This document shows, piece by piece, positions 8,414-17,523 of a DNA stretch of 64,000 nt; the first letter of the stretch is position 1; each line of letters starts with the position of its first letter. This DNA comes from Gimesia benthica (GTDB lineage: Bacteria; Planctomycetota; Planctomycetia; Planctomycetales; Planctomycetaceae): positions 7,514,001 to 7,578,000 of the forward strand of contig NZ_CP043930.1 of the NCBI RefSeq assembly GCF_009720525.1. The letters run 5' to 3'. Below the pieces are notes generated by a model that saw only the letters and a program-made list of their open reading frames with translations, was not told the origin of the DNA and searched no databases. The position numbers and the translations under genes are program-made.

Positions 8414-8728
8414 TCAACCTCCGCGATTGAATAAGCTGATGTAGCGGTCAGCTCCACTTTTAAACAGGTCATTCCTCTCAGCACACCAGATTAAAGGCGC
8501 ATAAAATCGCTCCAGGCGGTCTGCATATTCGTACTTCTGACCTGCACACAATTCAAAATGAGACCACCAGGGGCGAATCTCACATATCGATCGGGGCGTG
8601 TATCCTGATTCCTGGAACCGGACCGTTAAGGCAAGCACAGGACCGACGCTTAACAGATAAGCCAGCAGCAGAAACAGGACGGTACCTGCCATGCATTGGG
8701 AAACCCTGGATTTCCGGCGTTTCGACAT
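8414..8728 (-). CDS. Small membrane protein with LSVGP motif
   Basis: A 104-residue protein. A very basic start (MSKRRKSR) leads into one hydrophobic helix, AGTVLFLLLAYLLSVGPVLAL, followed by an extracytoplasmic-looking domain with WWSHFELCAGQKY and RFYAPLIW. I chose the ATG at 8728; a TTG seven codons upstream is also possible. A protein at 31289-31588 in this window has the same plan: basic start, helix ending YVLSIGPAYAF, then VWWS. The two look like members of one small family, with unknown function. Confidence 0.6.
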   Translation of the reverse strand: MSKRRKSRVSQCMAGTVLFLLLAYLLSVGPVLALTVRFQESGYTPRSICEIRPWWSHFELCAGQKYEYADRLERFYAPLIWCAERNDLFKSGADRYISLFNRGG

Positions 8729-8985
8729 CCCCGCAAAGTCCTTTCGCAATAACTATCCCGCAGTGAAGTATCAGAAAGCTCTAAAACAGCGTATACTGAT
8801 AGACAGTGTCAGTCAAAAGGAAAAGCCCGGACACCTGCTTGCTGTCTGTTTCGAAAACTCAGTCCCGATGGCAAAACGCTCGCCTGGTCAGGAAATCGAG
8901 GAATGGGAATTCGGTTGCAAGCTGTCAGGCGGACAACAGCAACCGAATAAGAGATACCATTCTATAAATTGAAACCAGCCTGAGA

Positions 8986-9204
8986 CTAAGGCGCCATCGT
9001 GACGCGTTCCAGCAGCAGCACTTCCTGCGTGACTTCTTCGGCATCATGAGGCTGGAAAACCATCCGTACCGCGATATTGTAAATCCAGGCCTGGTGCCTG
9101 AGAATCAGGGCTTCCAACGCAGCACGATCTCCATTTCTGGTCCGCTCAACCAGTTCTATATCCTGCCGGGCATCGTCATCCGCTTCTAAAAAGGGATTAT
9201 ACAT
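8986..9204 (-). pseudogene. Truncated ECF-type sigma factor remnant
   Basis: A 72-residue open frame contains only the start of sigma-70 region 2: DIELVERTRNGDRAALEALI, then LRHQAWIYNIAVRMVFQPHD, then AEEVTQEVLL. In intact sigma factors this is followed by the rest of region 2 and the DNA-binding region 4. Here the frame departs from the consensus right after EVLL and ends LERVTMAP-stop. No continuation in other frames of the next 250 bases was found. The protein cannot bind promoters, so I call it a remnant; a small domain that still binds core polymerase or an anti-sigma factor is conceivable. A perfect palindrome lies 35 bp upstream. Confidence 0.65.
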
Positions 9205-9238
9205 CGTCTCTTCCACCTTATCTGGTCTATTAATTCGG

Positions 9239-9252
9239 CCTCTACGTAGAGG
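9239..9252. promoter_or_regulatory. 14-bp perfect palindrome upstream of sigma remnant
   Basis: CCTCTACGTAGAGG is perfectly self-complementary and ends 35 bp before the start of the sigma-factor remnant. It could be an operator for a dimeric regulator. No second copy was noticed in the window, so the function is speculative. Confidence 0.25.
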
Positions 9253-9480
9253 TCCCCGTCTATTAGACACATTCGACGATTGACTGTGACAACGGAATTC
9301 AATGATTTCAATATTTTCTATCAGATTGCCCGCGGATACAAAACGAAATAAGACATCGGTATCTGATGACAGGGGCCGACAGCGAACACGAACCTGAAAA
9401 TAATGCGGGGAAACAGGATAAACGCAATCAACAGAAGCAAGATACAGCTTGTGAAGAAACTGTGTTGATAGAATAGGAGG

Positions 9481-9610
9481 GGCGTTACCTGCGTGTCCGC
9501 CCGCCTGGCGAGTTTCAATCGCAGTTCGAACAACAGGGGCAACAGTGAAGAATAATCTGGGTGGGCCCGAATAAAATTCGGGCCGAGCGCAGCGAGCAGG
9601 AAACTGACAG
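9481..9610 (+). repeat. Dispersed hairpin element, copy 1
   Basis: Half A (9481-9508) reads GGCGTTACCTGCGTGTCCGC then CCGCCTGG. Half B (9561-9610) has a perfect hairpin, GGCCCGAAT / ATTCGGGCC with loop AAA, followed by GAGCGCAGCGAGCAGGAAAC. Related copies occur at 13039-13110, 17524-17664 and 31203-31238, all on the same strand. No coding capacity is seen, so it resembles a non-autonomous MITE or REP-type element. Confidence 0.75.
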
Positions 9611-9685
9611 AGAAAATGTCACATCAGCGAACTCTACTGGTTTGTCTTTCAATGCTGGTATTAACTGAACGATTCAGCTAACTGC

Positions 9686-11062
9686 TCACTCCACCGTAAT
9701 CTTCCGACACAGAATCGTCTTGCGTTTCATGCCGTTTTCATCCGGATAATAAAAGTCGCTGTAAAAGAGCAGGGCACTATTCTCGTCCAGGGGGACAATC
9801 TCCGGGTTATTGCAGGAACCGTCCCAGTCGTGAAAGGTCGGCTCTGCCACCGGCTTGTTAGCCAGCCCGCTCCGATCGCCGGGCGTCATTACCACCAGCG
9901 GTTCGGTCCACTTTGTGCCACTATCATTGAGCGAGGCTCGCACGAACGTTCCGGGACGTGCATAACACAGCAGCGTCACACCATTCTCCAGACGACACAA
10001 ACGCGGCAGAATCCCGACCCGGTCGAACTTTACCGGCTTCGACCAGCTCCGCCCCATGTCAGTCGAACGCGTCATATACATCGGGTCCCATTCCTTGCCG
10101 GTCGAAGAATACCAGGTCGACCGCAGGAACCAGACAATCGAGCCGTCCGGCATGAATTCAAAGTCGCTGTCGCTGAAACCACCACTCTTATAGGGAAACT
10201 CGTGACCGTTGGCTTCATATTCCAGATGCGACCGACGCTGGAACGTCTTTCCATTGTCCTCGGAACGAAAGATCTCCGCAGAGTAGTACGGGCTGTATTG
10301 GCCGTTTTCCGGATTCAGATGCCCCTCTCCCGAAAACACGCTCACCCAGATTGCCCCGTCCGGACCCAGCTTCGGATTCCCCCGCGGAAAGATCGACTTC
10401 AGCACCTTCTTCCCCTTGCGACTGACATGAACTACCCGCGTCAGGTAAGGCCAGTCCACGCTGGCCTGTTCCAGCACCGGTTGTGTCTGACCCGCCGGGA
10501 TGCGATATAGCGTCCATTCCTTTTTAGACAGGCTCGGTGGCAGGCGATCGGCGTTATAGGCATTGATCGTCGTGCCCCCCATCCAGAAGGTCATCCCGTC
10601 CGGGATCGGCAGCGTCCCTTCCTCCGCCTGCTTTGAAAAATCATAGGCGGGCGTGTATTTATTCCAGGGAATCTGCTTGTACTCGCTTACATCCACACCT
10701 GATTCCGGCGGCAGGTAAACCCGGTCCCCGTTCGGCAGCAGCAGACCACACTCCTGCGCCACCGATGCATCAACCTCTTTCCAGGTATTGCCCTTGTCGC
10801 GGCTTTCAAACCAGAGTGCCGTTGAGCCGTAGTTACTGATGTCGTCGTTTTTTACGTGCACGGAAACGACATACCGGTCTTTCAACCGATAGGGCCGCGG
10901 AAACTGATACGGCCCCCAAAGCTGCTCCTCCGGCCGAATCCCCCGCACAATCACACGCGGTTCTCCCATTGTCAATTTGAGTGGAGACTCTGTTTTCTCC
11001 TGGGCGGCTGCGTAGCTCGTGCAGGCAATCACAAATAAGAGAGAACGGAAGATGAAGCGCAT
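9686..11062 (-). CDS. Secreted BNR/sialidase-like exo-glycosidase family protein
   Basis: A 458-residue protein with a signal peptide (MRFIFRSLLFVIACTSYAAAQ) and a six-bladed-propeller sialidase-like fold. Asp-box repeats are visible: SRDKGNTW, SEDNGKTF and STDMGRSW, the classic SxDxGxTW pattern. Late in the protein CNNPEIVPLDENSALLFYSD resembles the blade 5-6 region. Such proteins cleave terminal sugars or sulfated/acidic residues, but many planctomycete members are only sialidase-like and the substrate is unknown. I prefer the ATG at 11062 to the TTG four codons upstream because it starts directly before the leader. It is one of two such genes in the window and fits the local theme of secreted glycan breakdown. 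Confidence 0.8.
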   Translation of the reverse strand: MRFIFRSLLFVIACTSYAAAQEKTESPLKLTMGEPRVIVRGIRPEEQLWGPYQFPRPYRLKDRYVVSVHVKNDDISNYGSTALWFESRDKGNTWKEVDASVAQECGLLLPNGDRVYLPPESGVDVSEYKQIPWNKYTPAYDFSKQAEEGTLPIPDGMTFWMGGTTINAYNADRLPPSLSKKEWTLYRIPAGQTQPVLEQASVDWPYLTRVVHVSRKGKKVLKSIFPRGNPKLGPDGAIWVSVFSGEGHLNPENGQYSPYYSAEIFRSEDNGKTFQRRSHLEYEANGHEFPYKSGGFSDSDFEFMPDGSIVWFLRSTWYSSTGKEWDPMYMTRSTDMGRSWSKPVKFDRVGILPRLCRLENGVTLLCYARPGTFVRASLNDSGTKWTEPLVVMTPGDRSGLANKPVAEPTFHDWDGSCNNPEIVPLDENSALLFYSDFYYPDENGMKRKTILCRKITVE

Positions 11063-11145
11063 AGGTATTCTCAATATAGCTGGACTCGAAATAGGTTCAG
11101 ACCCATCCTACACGCACACCAGGGCACAAACAACCAATTAAAAAA

Positions 11146-11178
11146 GGGGCAGGACACACTCTATGTGCATCCTGCCCC
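11146..11178 (-). terminator. Intrinsic terminator of the aldehyde dehydrogenase gene
   Basis: On the minus strand GGGGCAGGA, a partly paired loop, and TCCTGCCCC form a strong stem followed at once by TTTTTT. It lies about 27 bp after the stop of the dehydrogenase gene and upstream of the BNR protein gene, separating their transcripts. Confidence 0.85.
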
Positions 11179-11204
11179 TGTCATATTTCCAGAGAGAAGT
11201 TCGT

Positions 11205-12677
11205 TTACTCAGGCCACGGAGATTTCTCAGTCGCCAGGGAGTAAATCACCGATTTGGAATTGCAGAGTTCATGCGCCGCTTCGATGAAGCCCAGTTCCGC
11301 GCCAAACCCACTCTTCTTATATCCATAGATCGGCACGTTCGGTCGCAGGTAGCCGCCACCATTGATGGAAATCCGGCCGGCCTGCAGTTCGCGTGCGACC
11401 CGCAAAGCCCGTGTGCCGTCGGTCGACCAGATATTGGCCATCAGACCAAAGTCGGAATCGTTGGCAATTCGAATTGCTTCTTCCTCGGTCTTGAAGGTCA
11501 TCACGCTTAAGACCGGACCGAAGACTTCTTCCTTCGCCACCGCCATGTCGGGAGAGACCTGGTCGAAAATGGTGGGCGGGAAGAAGCAGTCCAGCGGATC
11601 ATCTGAAATCTCGCCCGACAAAACCATGCGGGCCCCTTCCTGTTTCGCCTGTTCGACGCGGCTGCGTACGAAGTCACAGTGCGTCGGCGTCGCCAGACAA
11701 CCCAGGTGCATTTCCGGATCGGTCGGATCTCCCTGCCGCAGACTCTGGGCTTTGGCGATGATCCGCTCCAACAGTTCATCGTGCTGACTTTCATGCACCA
11801 GCAGACGGGAACCGGCTACGCAGATCTGCCCCAGGTGACAGAAAATTCCGGTGATGACGCCGTTCACAACATGATCCAGCGGAGCATCGGGGAAGACCAC
11901 GCTCGGCGTCTTGCCACCCAGTTCCAGCAGCACCCCTTTCATGCCCTCTTTGGCCGCTTCCATCAACTGGGCACCAGTTTCGTGACGACCAGTGAATGCG
12001 ATTTTGTTGATCCCGGGATGTTTTACGAGAGCAGCACCCGCTTCCGCACCCGTTCCGTGAATCACATTGATCACGCCGGGAGGAAAGCCGACTTCTTCAG
12101 CCAGCTTCGCCAGCATCAACGCTGACAGGGGGGAGACTTCAGAGGGCTTCAGCACCACCGTGTTGCCACAGGCGAGAATCGGGGCCAGCTTGATTGCTGC
12201 GTTGGTCAGCGGATAATTCCAGGGGACAATCGCCGCGATCACACCCATCGGTTCACGAAACTGCATGGTCACGTTGTCGGCCAGACCGCCATAAGAATGG
12301 CCGGCGATTTTGTCCGGCAGACCGGCATAGCTTTCCAGCATGTCCGCACCACAGGGAATATCGAATCCGAGTGTATCGCGAATTGGCTTGCCGATATTGA
12401 GCGTATCGGTCATCGCCAGGTCTTCCGCAGATTCCCGCACCCGTTCGGCCAGCTTAAACAGCAGACGCCCACGCTCCAGACCATCCATCCGCCGCCATTC
12501 GCCCTCGTCAAACGCACGGCGAGCTGCAGTCACAGCCAGATCGACGTCACTTGCATCCGCCATGGCAATCTCCGCCAGCGGTTCCCGTGTCGCCGGGTTG
12601 GTAATTGTCCAACTCGTGCTGGAATGACCGTCGACCCATTTTCCATCGATAAACATTTTTTCTGGCCAGGCTGGCAT
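11205..12677 (-). CDS. NAD-dependent aldehyde dehydrogenase
   Basis: A 490-residue cytoplasmic enzyme of the ALDH superfamily, close in size and motifs to betaine-aldehyde-type dehydrogenases. It has the N-terminal INPATREPLAEIAMAD-like opening (here TNPATREP), the cofactor loop VVLKPSEVSPLSAL, the general base LLELGGKTPSVVF, and the catalytic cysteine in CHLGQICVAGSRL. The cofactor loop motif reads FTGRHETG rather than the usual FTGSxxxG. A good ribosome-binding site (AAGGA) precedes the ATG. It has its own terminator and about 640 bp of upstream non-coding DNA, so it is probably a single-gene transcript. The substrate cannot be told from sequence. Confidence 0.9.
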   Translation of the reverse strand: MPAWPEKMFIDGKWVDGHSSTSWTITNPATREPLAEIAMADASDVDLAVTAARRAFDEGEWRRMDGLERGRLLFKLAERVRESAEDLAMTDTLNIGKPIRDTLGFDIPCGADMLESYAGLPDKIAGHSYGGLADNVTMQFREPMGVIAAIVPWNYPLTNAAIKLAPILACGNTVVLKPSEVSPLSALMLAKLAEEVGFPPGVINVIHGTGAEAGAALVKHPGINKIAFTGRHETGAQLMEAAKEGMKGVLLELGGKTPSVVFPDAPLDHVVNGVITGIFCHLGQICVAGSRLLVHESQHDELLERIIAKAQSLRQGDPTDPEMHLGCLATPTHCDFVRSRVEQAKQEGARMVLSGEISDDPLDCFFPPTIFDQVSPDMAVAKEEVFGPVLSVMTFKTEEEAIRIANDSDFGLMANIWSTDGTRALRVARELQAGRISINGGGYLRPNVPIYGYKKSGFGAELGFIEAAHELCNSKSVIYSLATEKSPWPE

Positions 12678-13318
12678 ACTCTCTGTTCCTTAACTTTAGT
12701 AATCAATTCTTTAAGTCGTTCGTCGAGTAATGACAATCTGCAGTGGCTGGTTCAAAGAAGAAACCGCAAGCTGAATCGACTCCAGGCAGGAAACAATCTT
12801 CCTGGCTGGTAAGTACTGACAGGCGGGGCAGGGTGAGCAACCCGGAATTCCCGCTGTGCGGTAGACCATATCAATTTCAAACAGAAGGCAACAATCAACA
12901 AACGAGGCGCTTGGCAAATCGACGCTGCGCTTTCACAACCAGCGACGATGCTATCCCACGGGGACAGCCCTATCATAACAAGCCGAAACCTGACAGAACA
13001 ATAGTCGGCACCCAATTCATGTAGCAACAGTTATGAGTCCATGTGTCAACTTTTTTCGTGGGTGAGCCCGAATAAAATTCGGGCCGAGCGGAGCGAGCAG
13101 GAAACGGGCAGAGAAAACGATCCTTTAAGAATGAACCTCCCCAGCTCGAAACAAGGAAGAAACTCTGCTGCCACCCACTCAATACGGACATTAGAAAACA
13201 GATCCACCCACACCCGTGCCTTGACACCTTATTTCCCCACACCTATCTTCAATTTGGGGCCGAATGAAAAGAATTCATGAACCGGAAAGCTATTTCAAGA
13301 TGAAGCGAGGATAGAGCA
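12678..13318. other. Intergenic region with copy 2 of the dispersed element
   Basis: The 640 bp between two divergent genes must hold the promoters of both. Several short frames overlap on both strands but none has protein-like sequence. The dispersed element at 13039-13110 is the only defined structure. Confidence 0.5.
13039..13110 (+). repeat. Dispersed hairpin element, copy 2 (internally deleted)
   Basis: Compared with the copy at 17524, half A is reduced to CCATGTGTCAACTTTTTT, lacking a block CCGCCCACCTG. Half B keeps GCCCGAAT / ATTCGGGC and the GAGCGGAGCGAGCAGG tail, with one mismatch in the upper stem. Confidence 0.7.
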
Positions 13319-15739
13319 TTGAAGAACAGGGTTCGCTATTCGGCTGGGGTACTGCTCTTTCTTCTGGCCGCTGGAGCGATAGTCGGGGGCATTGTCTGGC
13401 AGCAGGCAAGCAAACAGGCGGACTGGCAACCTTTCGTTCTCAAGCCCACCACATATCCGGAGACCACCGGCTCCGAGCTCGCCGGCAGTTACTATCTCGA
13501 CAAAATACAACCGATTTTCAACCGTCGCTGCATCGTCTGTCATGGCTGTCTCGACTCGCCCTGCCTGCTCAAGCTCACCTGTTACGAAGGACTGCTCCGC
13601 GGTGCCCGCAAAGTCAATCCTGATGCCACGCACCTGTTCGCGGAAAAACCGGTCCGATTGTTTGACCAGCCTTCCGTGACTGCCTGGCGGGAGCAGGGCT
13701 TCTGCAATGTCGTCGAACAGCAGGGGCCTCCCGAAGAACGACCCGCGAAGAGCATCCTGTTCCGCATGCTGGTCGCCGGCACCGAACATAACCAGCCCCC
13801 CTTCGAACTGCAGTCCCTCGAACCGATCTACCATTCCGTCAACAAACATATTTGCCCCTGCGAGCAGGGCATCGACGCCTATCTGAAACAACGCCCCACC
13901 GCAGGGATGCCCTTCGGAATGCCCGCACTGACTGTGGACGAGAATCAGCTCTTTTCCGCATGGATCACCGCCGGCTCCCCCGGCCCCACAGCCGAGGTCA
14001 TGGCCCAGGTCCAGCAACTGAAACAGCCCGAAGTCATCGCCCGCTGGGAAGCCTTTCTCAATCAGGATGTACCACTCTCCCCGCTGGTCAGTCGCTTTAT
14101 CTTCGAACATGCATTTCTCGCGACACTGCATTTCGAGGAATCGCCTGGCGAATACTTTCGCCTCGTCCGTTCCACCACACCGCCGATCCAGGTCAAAAAC
14201 GATGCCGATGGCAAGCAGGTGGTCACCGCCAGTCCGGTTCACGAAATCAAGACGGCCCGACCCTATAATAATCCGTATCTCAAGGGGGTTGACAAGTTCT
14301 ATTACCGGCTGAAAAAGGTAACCGAATCGCGGGTTCAGAAGTCACTCTTCGTCTGGCAGCTCAGCGACGACAAACTGAAACACCTCGATGAACTCTTCTT
14401 TCAGGTCGAATCGGTCGCCGGTAAAAGCCTGGAGCCGGGCTACAGCAGCCAAAATCCGTTTGAAGTCTTCCAGGCGATTCCCGCCCGGTCGCGGGCGCAG
14501 TTCCTCGTGGAGAATTCGCATCTGATTGTCAGCGGGATGATCCGCGGCCCGGTCTGTGTCGGAAATCTGGCTACCTACGCCATCAAAGACAATTTCTGGG
14601 TCTTCTTTGTCGACCCCGAACACGATCCCTCCGTCCTCAAGCCGGAACTCGGTCTGCAGTCCTGGGAAGACTTCATGAACTACGGCCTCGAAGGGAACGC
14701 CGTCTATAACGACGCCTATTTCAAGGTCCTCGATCAATACAAGCCGACCGGTTACGAGATCAACGATGTCTGGGACGGGAATCAGCAGAACTCGAATGCC
14801 TGGCTCACCATCCTCCGCAATGAAACCAATGCGACCGTACTCCGTGGGCGACAAGGGGGCATTCCGCCCACCTTCTGGCTGATCGACTACAGTGGCTTCG
14901 AACGTCTGTACTACTCCCTGGTCGTTAACTACGAATACTATGGCAGCGTCGCTCAGAAGCTCGATACCTGGGAATTCATGAGCCGACTCCGGCAGGAGTT
15001 CGAAGACAACTTTCTCCGTCTGCTGCCGGTCGACGCGCGGAAGAAATACCGCGACCTCTGGACCCGCGGCATCGGACAGGAACTCCTCTTCCGCATGCCA
15101 TTTCCAGGCGAAAATGTGGGCGAGGGGCTCGAAGTAGAAGGGACCGACCCCATTTCCGGTGTGCTCAGCCAGATTCAACGCCAGTTTACAGAAGCGGTCA
15201 GCGGTCCACGCGATCTGCTTAACACTGGAAACAAACCGGACGTCAAACTGACCGATCCCGTGAAAAACTTCGCCGACTGGGAGGCCGCTCTCTCCACCCT
15301 CACGATGCGTACGCAACTCAAGTTCACACCGTTTCTACCCAGTAACACCTTCATCCGTCTGACCAAAGGGGAAGAGCACCGCGTCTACTCGCTGGTCGCT
15401 AACCGTTCGTATGCCTTCAACAATGTCGTCTTCGACGAAAACGGCGCCAGGCAACCCGAACTGGATACCATGAGCGCCTACCACGGTCTTGTGGGAGACT
15501 TCCCCAATCTGATCATCGATCTGAAAATCGAAGACGCCTCCGCGTGTCTCACGGAACTCAACGCCATCTCCACAACCGAGGAATGGACCGCCTGGAAAAA
15601 CAAATTCGGCACCCTCCGCAACTCGGTCGCTTTCTGGCCCATGCTCGACTGGTTGACCGACTGGAATTTCCAGAATCGCCAGCCCGACGCCGGCTACTTC
15701 GACCTCAAATACTACATGCTACTCGAGTCCAAGTATTAA
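13319..15739 (+). CDS. cti: Fatty acid cis/trans isomerase (Cti), haem-binding
   Basis: An 806-residue protein of the Cti family. In Pseudomonas and Vibrio, Cti is a periplasmic c-type haem protein that converts cis-unsaturated acyl chains of membrane lipids to trans, stiffening the membrane under solvent, heat or osmotic stress. The N-terminus has a hydrophobic anchor or signal segment (VLLFLLAAGAIVGGIVW, 11-27). The haem motif CIVCH is at 71-75 in RRCIVCHGCLDSPCLLKLTC, typical of the family. Length fits family members (about 750-800 residues). The start is TTG, since no in-frame ATG lies near. It is isolated by 640 bp upstream and followed by an unrelated exported protein on the same strand. 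Confidence 0.88.
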   Translation: MKNRVRYSAGVLLFLLAAGAIVGGIVWQQASKQADWQPFVLKPTTYPETTGSELAGSYYLDKIQPIFNRRCIVCHGCLDSPCLLKLTCYEGLLRGARKVNPDATHLFAEKPVRLFDQPSVTAWREQGFCNVVEQQGPPEERPAKSILFRMLVAGTEHNQPPFELQSLEPIYHSVNKHICPCEQGIDAYLKQRPTAGMPFGMPALTVDENQLFSAWITAGSPGPTAEVMAQVQQLKQPEVIARWEAFLNQDVPLSPLVSRFIFEHAFLATLHFEESPGEYFRLVRSTTPPIQVKNDADGKQVVTASPVHEIKTARPYNNPYLKGVDKFYYRLKKVTESRVQKSLFVWQLSDDKLKHLDELFFQVESVAGKSLEPGYSSQNPFEVFQAIPARSRAQFLVENSHLIVSGMIRGPVCVGNLATYAIKDNFWVFFVDPEHDPSVLKPELGLQSWEDFMNYGLEGNAVYNDAYFKVLDQYKPTGYEINDVWDGNQQNSNAWLTILRNETNATVLRGRQGGIPPTFWLIDYSGFERLYYSLVVNYEYYGSVAQKLDTWEFMSRLRQEFEDNFLRLLPVDARKKYRDLWTRGIGQELLFRMPFPGENVGEGLEVEGTDPISGVLSQIQRQFTEAVSGPRDLLNTGNKPDVKLTDPVKNFADWEAALSTLTMRTQLKFTPFLPSNTFIRLTKGEEHRVYSLVANRSYAFNNVVFDENGARQPELDTMSAYHGLVGDFPNLIIDLKIEDASACLTELNAISTTEEWTAWKNKFGTLRNSVAFWPMLDWLTDWNFQNRQPDAGYFDLKYYMLLESKY

Positions 15740-15910
15740 AAGCTCAAAAGCAGGACGCTTCAGTCCTGAGTGACACCGGCTCACTGGATCGACATTGATG
15801 CGGCCGGTAGAATTGTCCACGAACACATCCGGCGGCTTGTTACCGGATGGAAGTTACCGGAGAAGTACCGGATTGGTATTCGATCTGTGGATCTGCTGAA
15901 ATATATCTTT

Positions 15911-17485
15911 ATGCTCAAACAAAACTACATGCACGTACTCGTGCCCCTCACCGTACTACTATTGTCTGCCTCGCAATCAAGGTCCCAGGCCGATGACACT
16001 GCCGGCCCAGCTATCCCCGCCGCATACGGCGTTCGGTGGAAACTCATTGACGACGAAGTCAAAGACTATCTCGCCCCCTGCGAACGGATCGGATTAGCCA
16101 GGGGCCTCAAGGCGACCGACTTCGATCAGATCCTGCCCTTCAGCCAGATGCGGCTCTGTAATGTCCTGCAGAGTAAAGAGGGGGGCACCACGGTGACCTA
16201 TGCCGGCGAGCCCGACTTCTCGCTGACAGGCAGCAATGGCAATGTGTTCGTGAAAATCCCCCGACACTATGCCCTGCGGTATGTAAAGGATGGGTATGAA
16301 TACCGTTTTGTCAGTGATAAGCCACTACCCGGATTTGTCGTTGATCCAGCCTTCGTGGAAGAGGGGCGAGAGCTCCCAGCGATCTATGTCAGTGCCTACG
16401 AAGCCCACGTGCGCGATGGGAAAATGCTGAGTATCTCGGGCGTCTATCCGACCGCGGATGGCACGCGGCCCGAATACCGCAGCTTTGCGCGAACCAACGG
16501 GCCGGGGTATGGAATTCTCGACCTCCGCACGTTAAATCTGCTGCAGAACCTGTTCCTCGTGGAGTATGCCACTCGCGACAGTCAGGCCGCGGTAGGCGGC
16601 GGCTGGGGAAAGATCCTGCAGCCCTCACGTGGTGCCCGGCTGCACTGTGCGCTGGCAGAGCAAAACACCAACCGGTTCATCGTCAGCGACTGGAGTTCGT
16701 ACCTGTCTCAGAAACTGTTCGTCGGGTCGGCAATCCAAATGGTGGACTGGAATGATCAGCATTCCGTGCTGGCGAACGAACGCAGCATCGTGCGAGTGGA
16801 GTCGAATACGCCCCGCAAGGGGATGACGTCGATCTACTTCGATGGACCGCCGCTCGATACGACCACGGACATGATGCTCGGCGGCGCCGCCCAGAAGACC
16901 GGTTGGGCCGACAGCCTGCAGACCCCCTCGGGCCACACCCCACCGAACGGCGGCGGAGCGGACGCCAGTTACCGCTGTGCCGTACGATACCGTTACATGG
17001 AGAATCTGTGGGGCAACGTCTGGCATTATATCGACGGGCTGAACTTCAAAAATGGCCAGGCGTACGTCTGTGACAACCTGCGTGATTACGCCAGCGACGT
17101 CACCAGCGGCACATATCGGCCGACTGGCATCACGCAGGAGATCCAGACCGACAACGGCACCGTCGGCGGCGATCGCGAGCGGAATTATATGAAGAATCTG
17201 ACCTTCGATCCGGCACATCCACTGCTGGCACTCCCCCAGGATTATGTCAATCAGGAAGTGGACTCAGTACCGCACGCACAGAAAACTATGCGTCTCGGCA
17301 GTGACACGCTGCGGCATAATAACTTCGGCGACTACTACTATCTCAGCAAAAGCGCCACCTGCTACGTACACGGCGGCGGATTCGATCACTACTGGCGCTG
17401 CGGTTTATTCACCCTCCGCGGCTGGCAGACAGACACCAGACGCTGGTACCTCTACGGCGCACGTATGATTTATAAGCCGCTCTGA
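15911..17485 (+). CDS. Exported protein with phage-fibre-like and C-type-lectin-like domains
   Basis: A 524-residue protein from the ATG at 15911; the frame is open back to 15770. A signal peptide (VLVPLTVLLLSASQSRSQA) precedes a body that resembles the structural or fibre proteins of Firmicutes phages and prophages: VRWKLIDDE near the start, FSQMRLCNVL, GSNGNVFVKIPRHYA, GFVVDPAF, IYVSAYEAHV, SISGVYPT and YGILDLRTLNLLQNLFLVEY. The C-terminus (SATCYVHGGGFDHYWRCGLF then RRWYLYGARMIYK) resembles the C-type-lectin-like/formylglycine-enzyme-like fold that ends many phage receptor-binding proteins and targets of diversity-generating retroelements. No reverse transcriptase or other phage gene is seen nearby. 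I infer an exported binding protein; the ligand is unknown. Confidence 0.6.
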   Translation: MLKQNYMHVLVPLTVLLLSASQSRSQADDTAGPAIPAAYGVRWKLIDDEVKDYLAPCERIGLARGLKATDFDQILPFSQMRLCNVLQSKEGGTTVTYAGEPDFSLTGSNGNVFVKIPRHYALRYVKDGYEYRFVSDKPLPGFVVDPAFVEEGRELPAIYVSAYEAHVRDGKMLSISGVYPTADGTRPEYRSFARTNGPGYGILDLRTLNLLQNLFLVEYATRDSQAAVGGGWGKILQPSRGARLHCALAEQNTNRFIVSDWSSYLSQKLFVGSAIQMVDWNDQHSVLANERSIVRVESNTPRKGMTSIYFDGPPLDTTTDMMLGGAAQKTGWADSLQTPSGHTPPNGGGADASYRCAVRYRYMENLWGNVWHYIDGLNFKNGQAYVCDNLRDYASDVTSGTYRPTGITQEIQTDNGTVGGDRERNYMKNLTFDPAHPLLALPQDYVNQEVDSVPHAQKTMRLGSDTLRHNNFGDYYYLSKSATCYVHGGGFDHYWRCGLFTLRGWQTDTRRWYLYGARMIYKPL

Positions 17486-17523
17486 GAAATCGTTCGTACC
17501 CCTCATTACATCCGGTTAATATA

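Larger units (their letters stand above)
9205..9685. other. Intergenic region with copy 1 of a dispersed element
   Basis: No gene is called in these 480 bp. It contains the palindrome at 9239-9252 and the first copy of the dispersed element at 9481-9610. An open frame on the minus strand (9321-9542) gives a hydrophobic but low-quality peptide overlapping the element and is not credible. Confidence 0.5.

Noticed and set aside
8691-8972. Plus-strand 93-residue frame
   Set aside because: It starts inside the oppositely oriented LSVGP membrane-protein gene, and the peptide has no recognisable pattern.
9239-9252. Palindrome CCTCTACGTAGAGG as a proven operator
   Set aside because: Only one copy was seen and the adjacent gene is a remnant; I list it as a possible site only.
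13041-13280. Plus-strand frame containing PNKIRAERSEQETG, and the similar frame at 17542-18000
   Set aside because: Both arise from translating the dispersed hairpin element and are not proteins.
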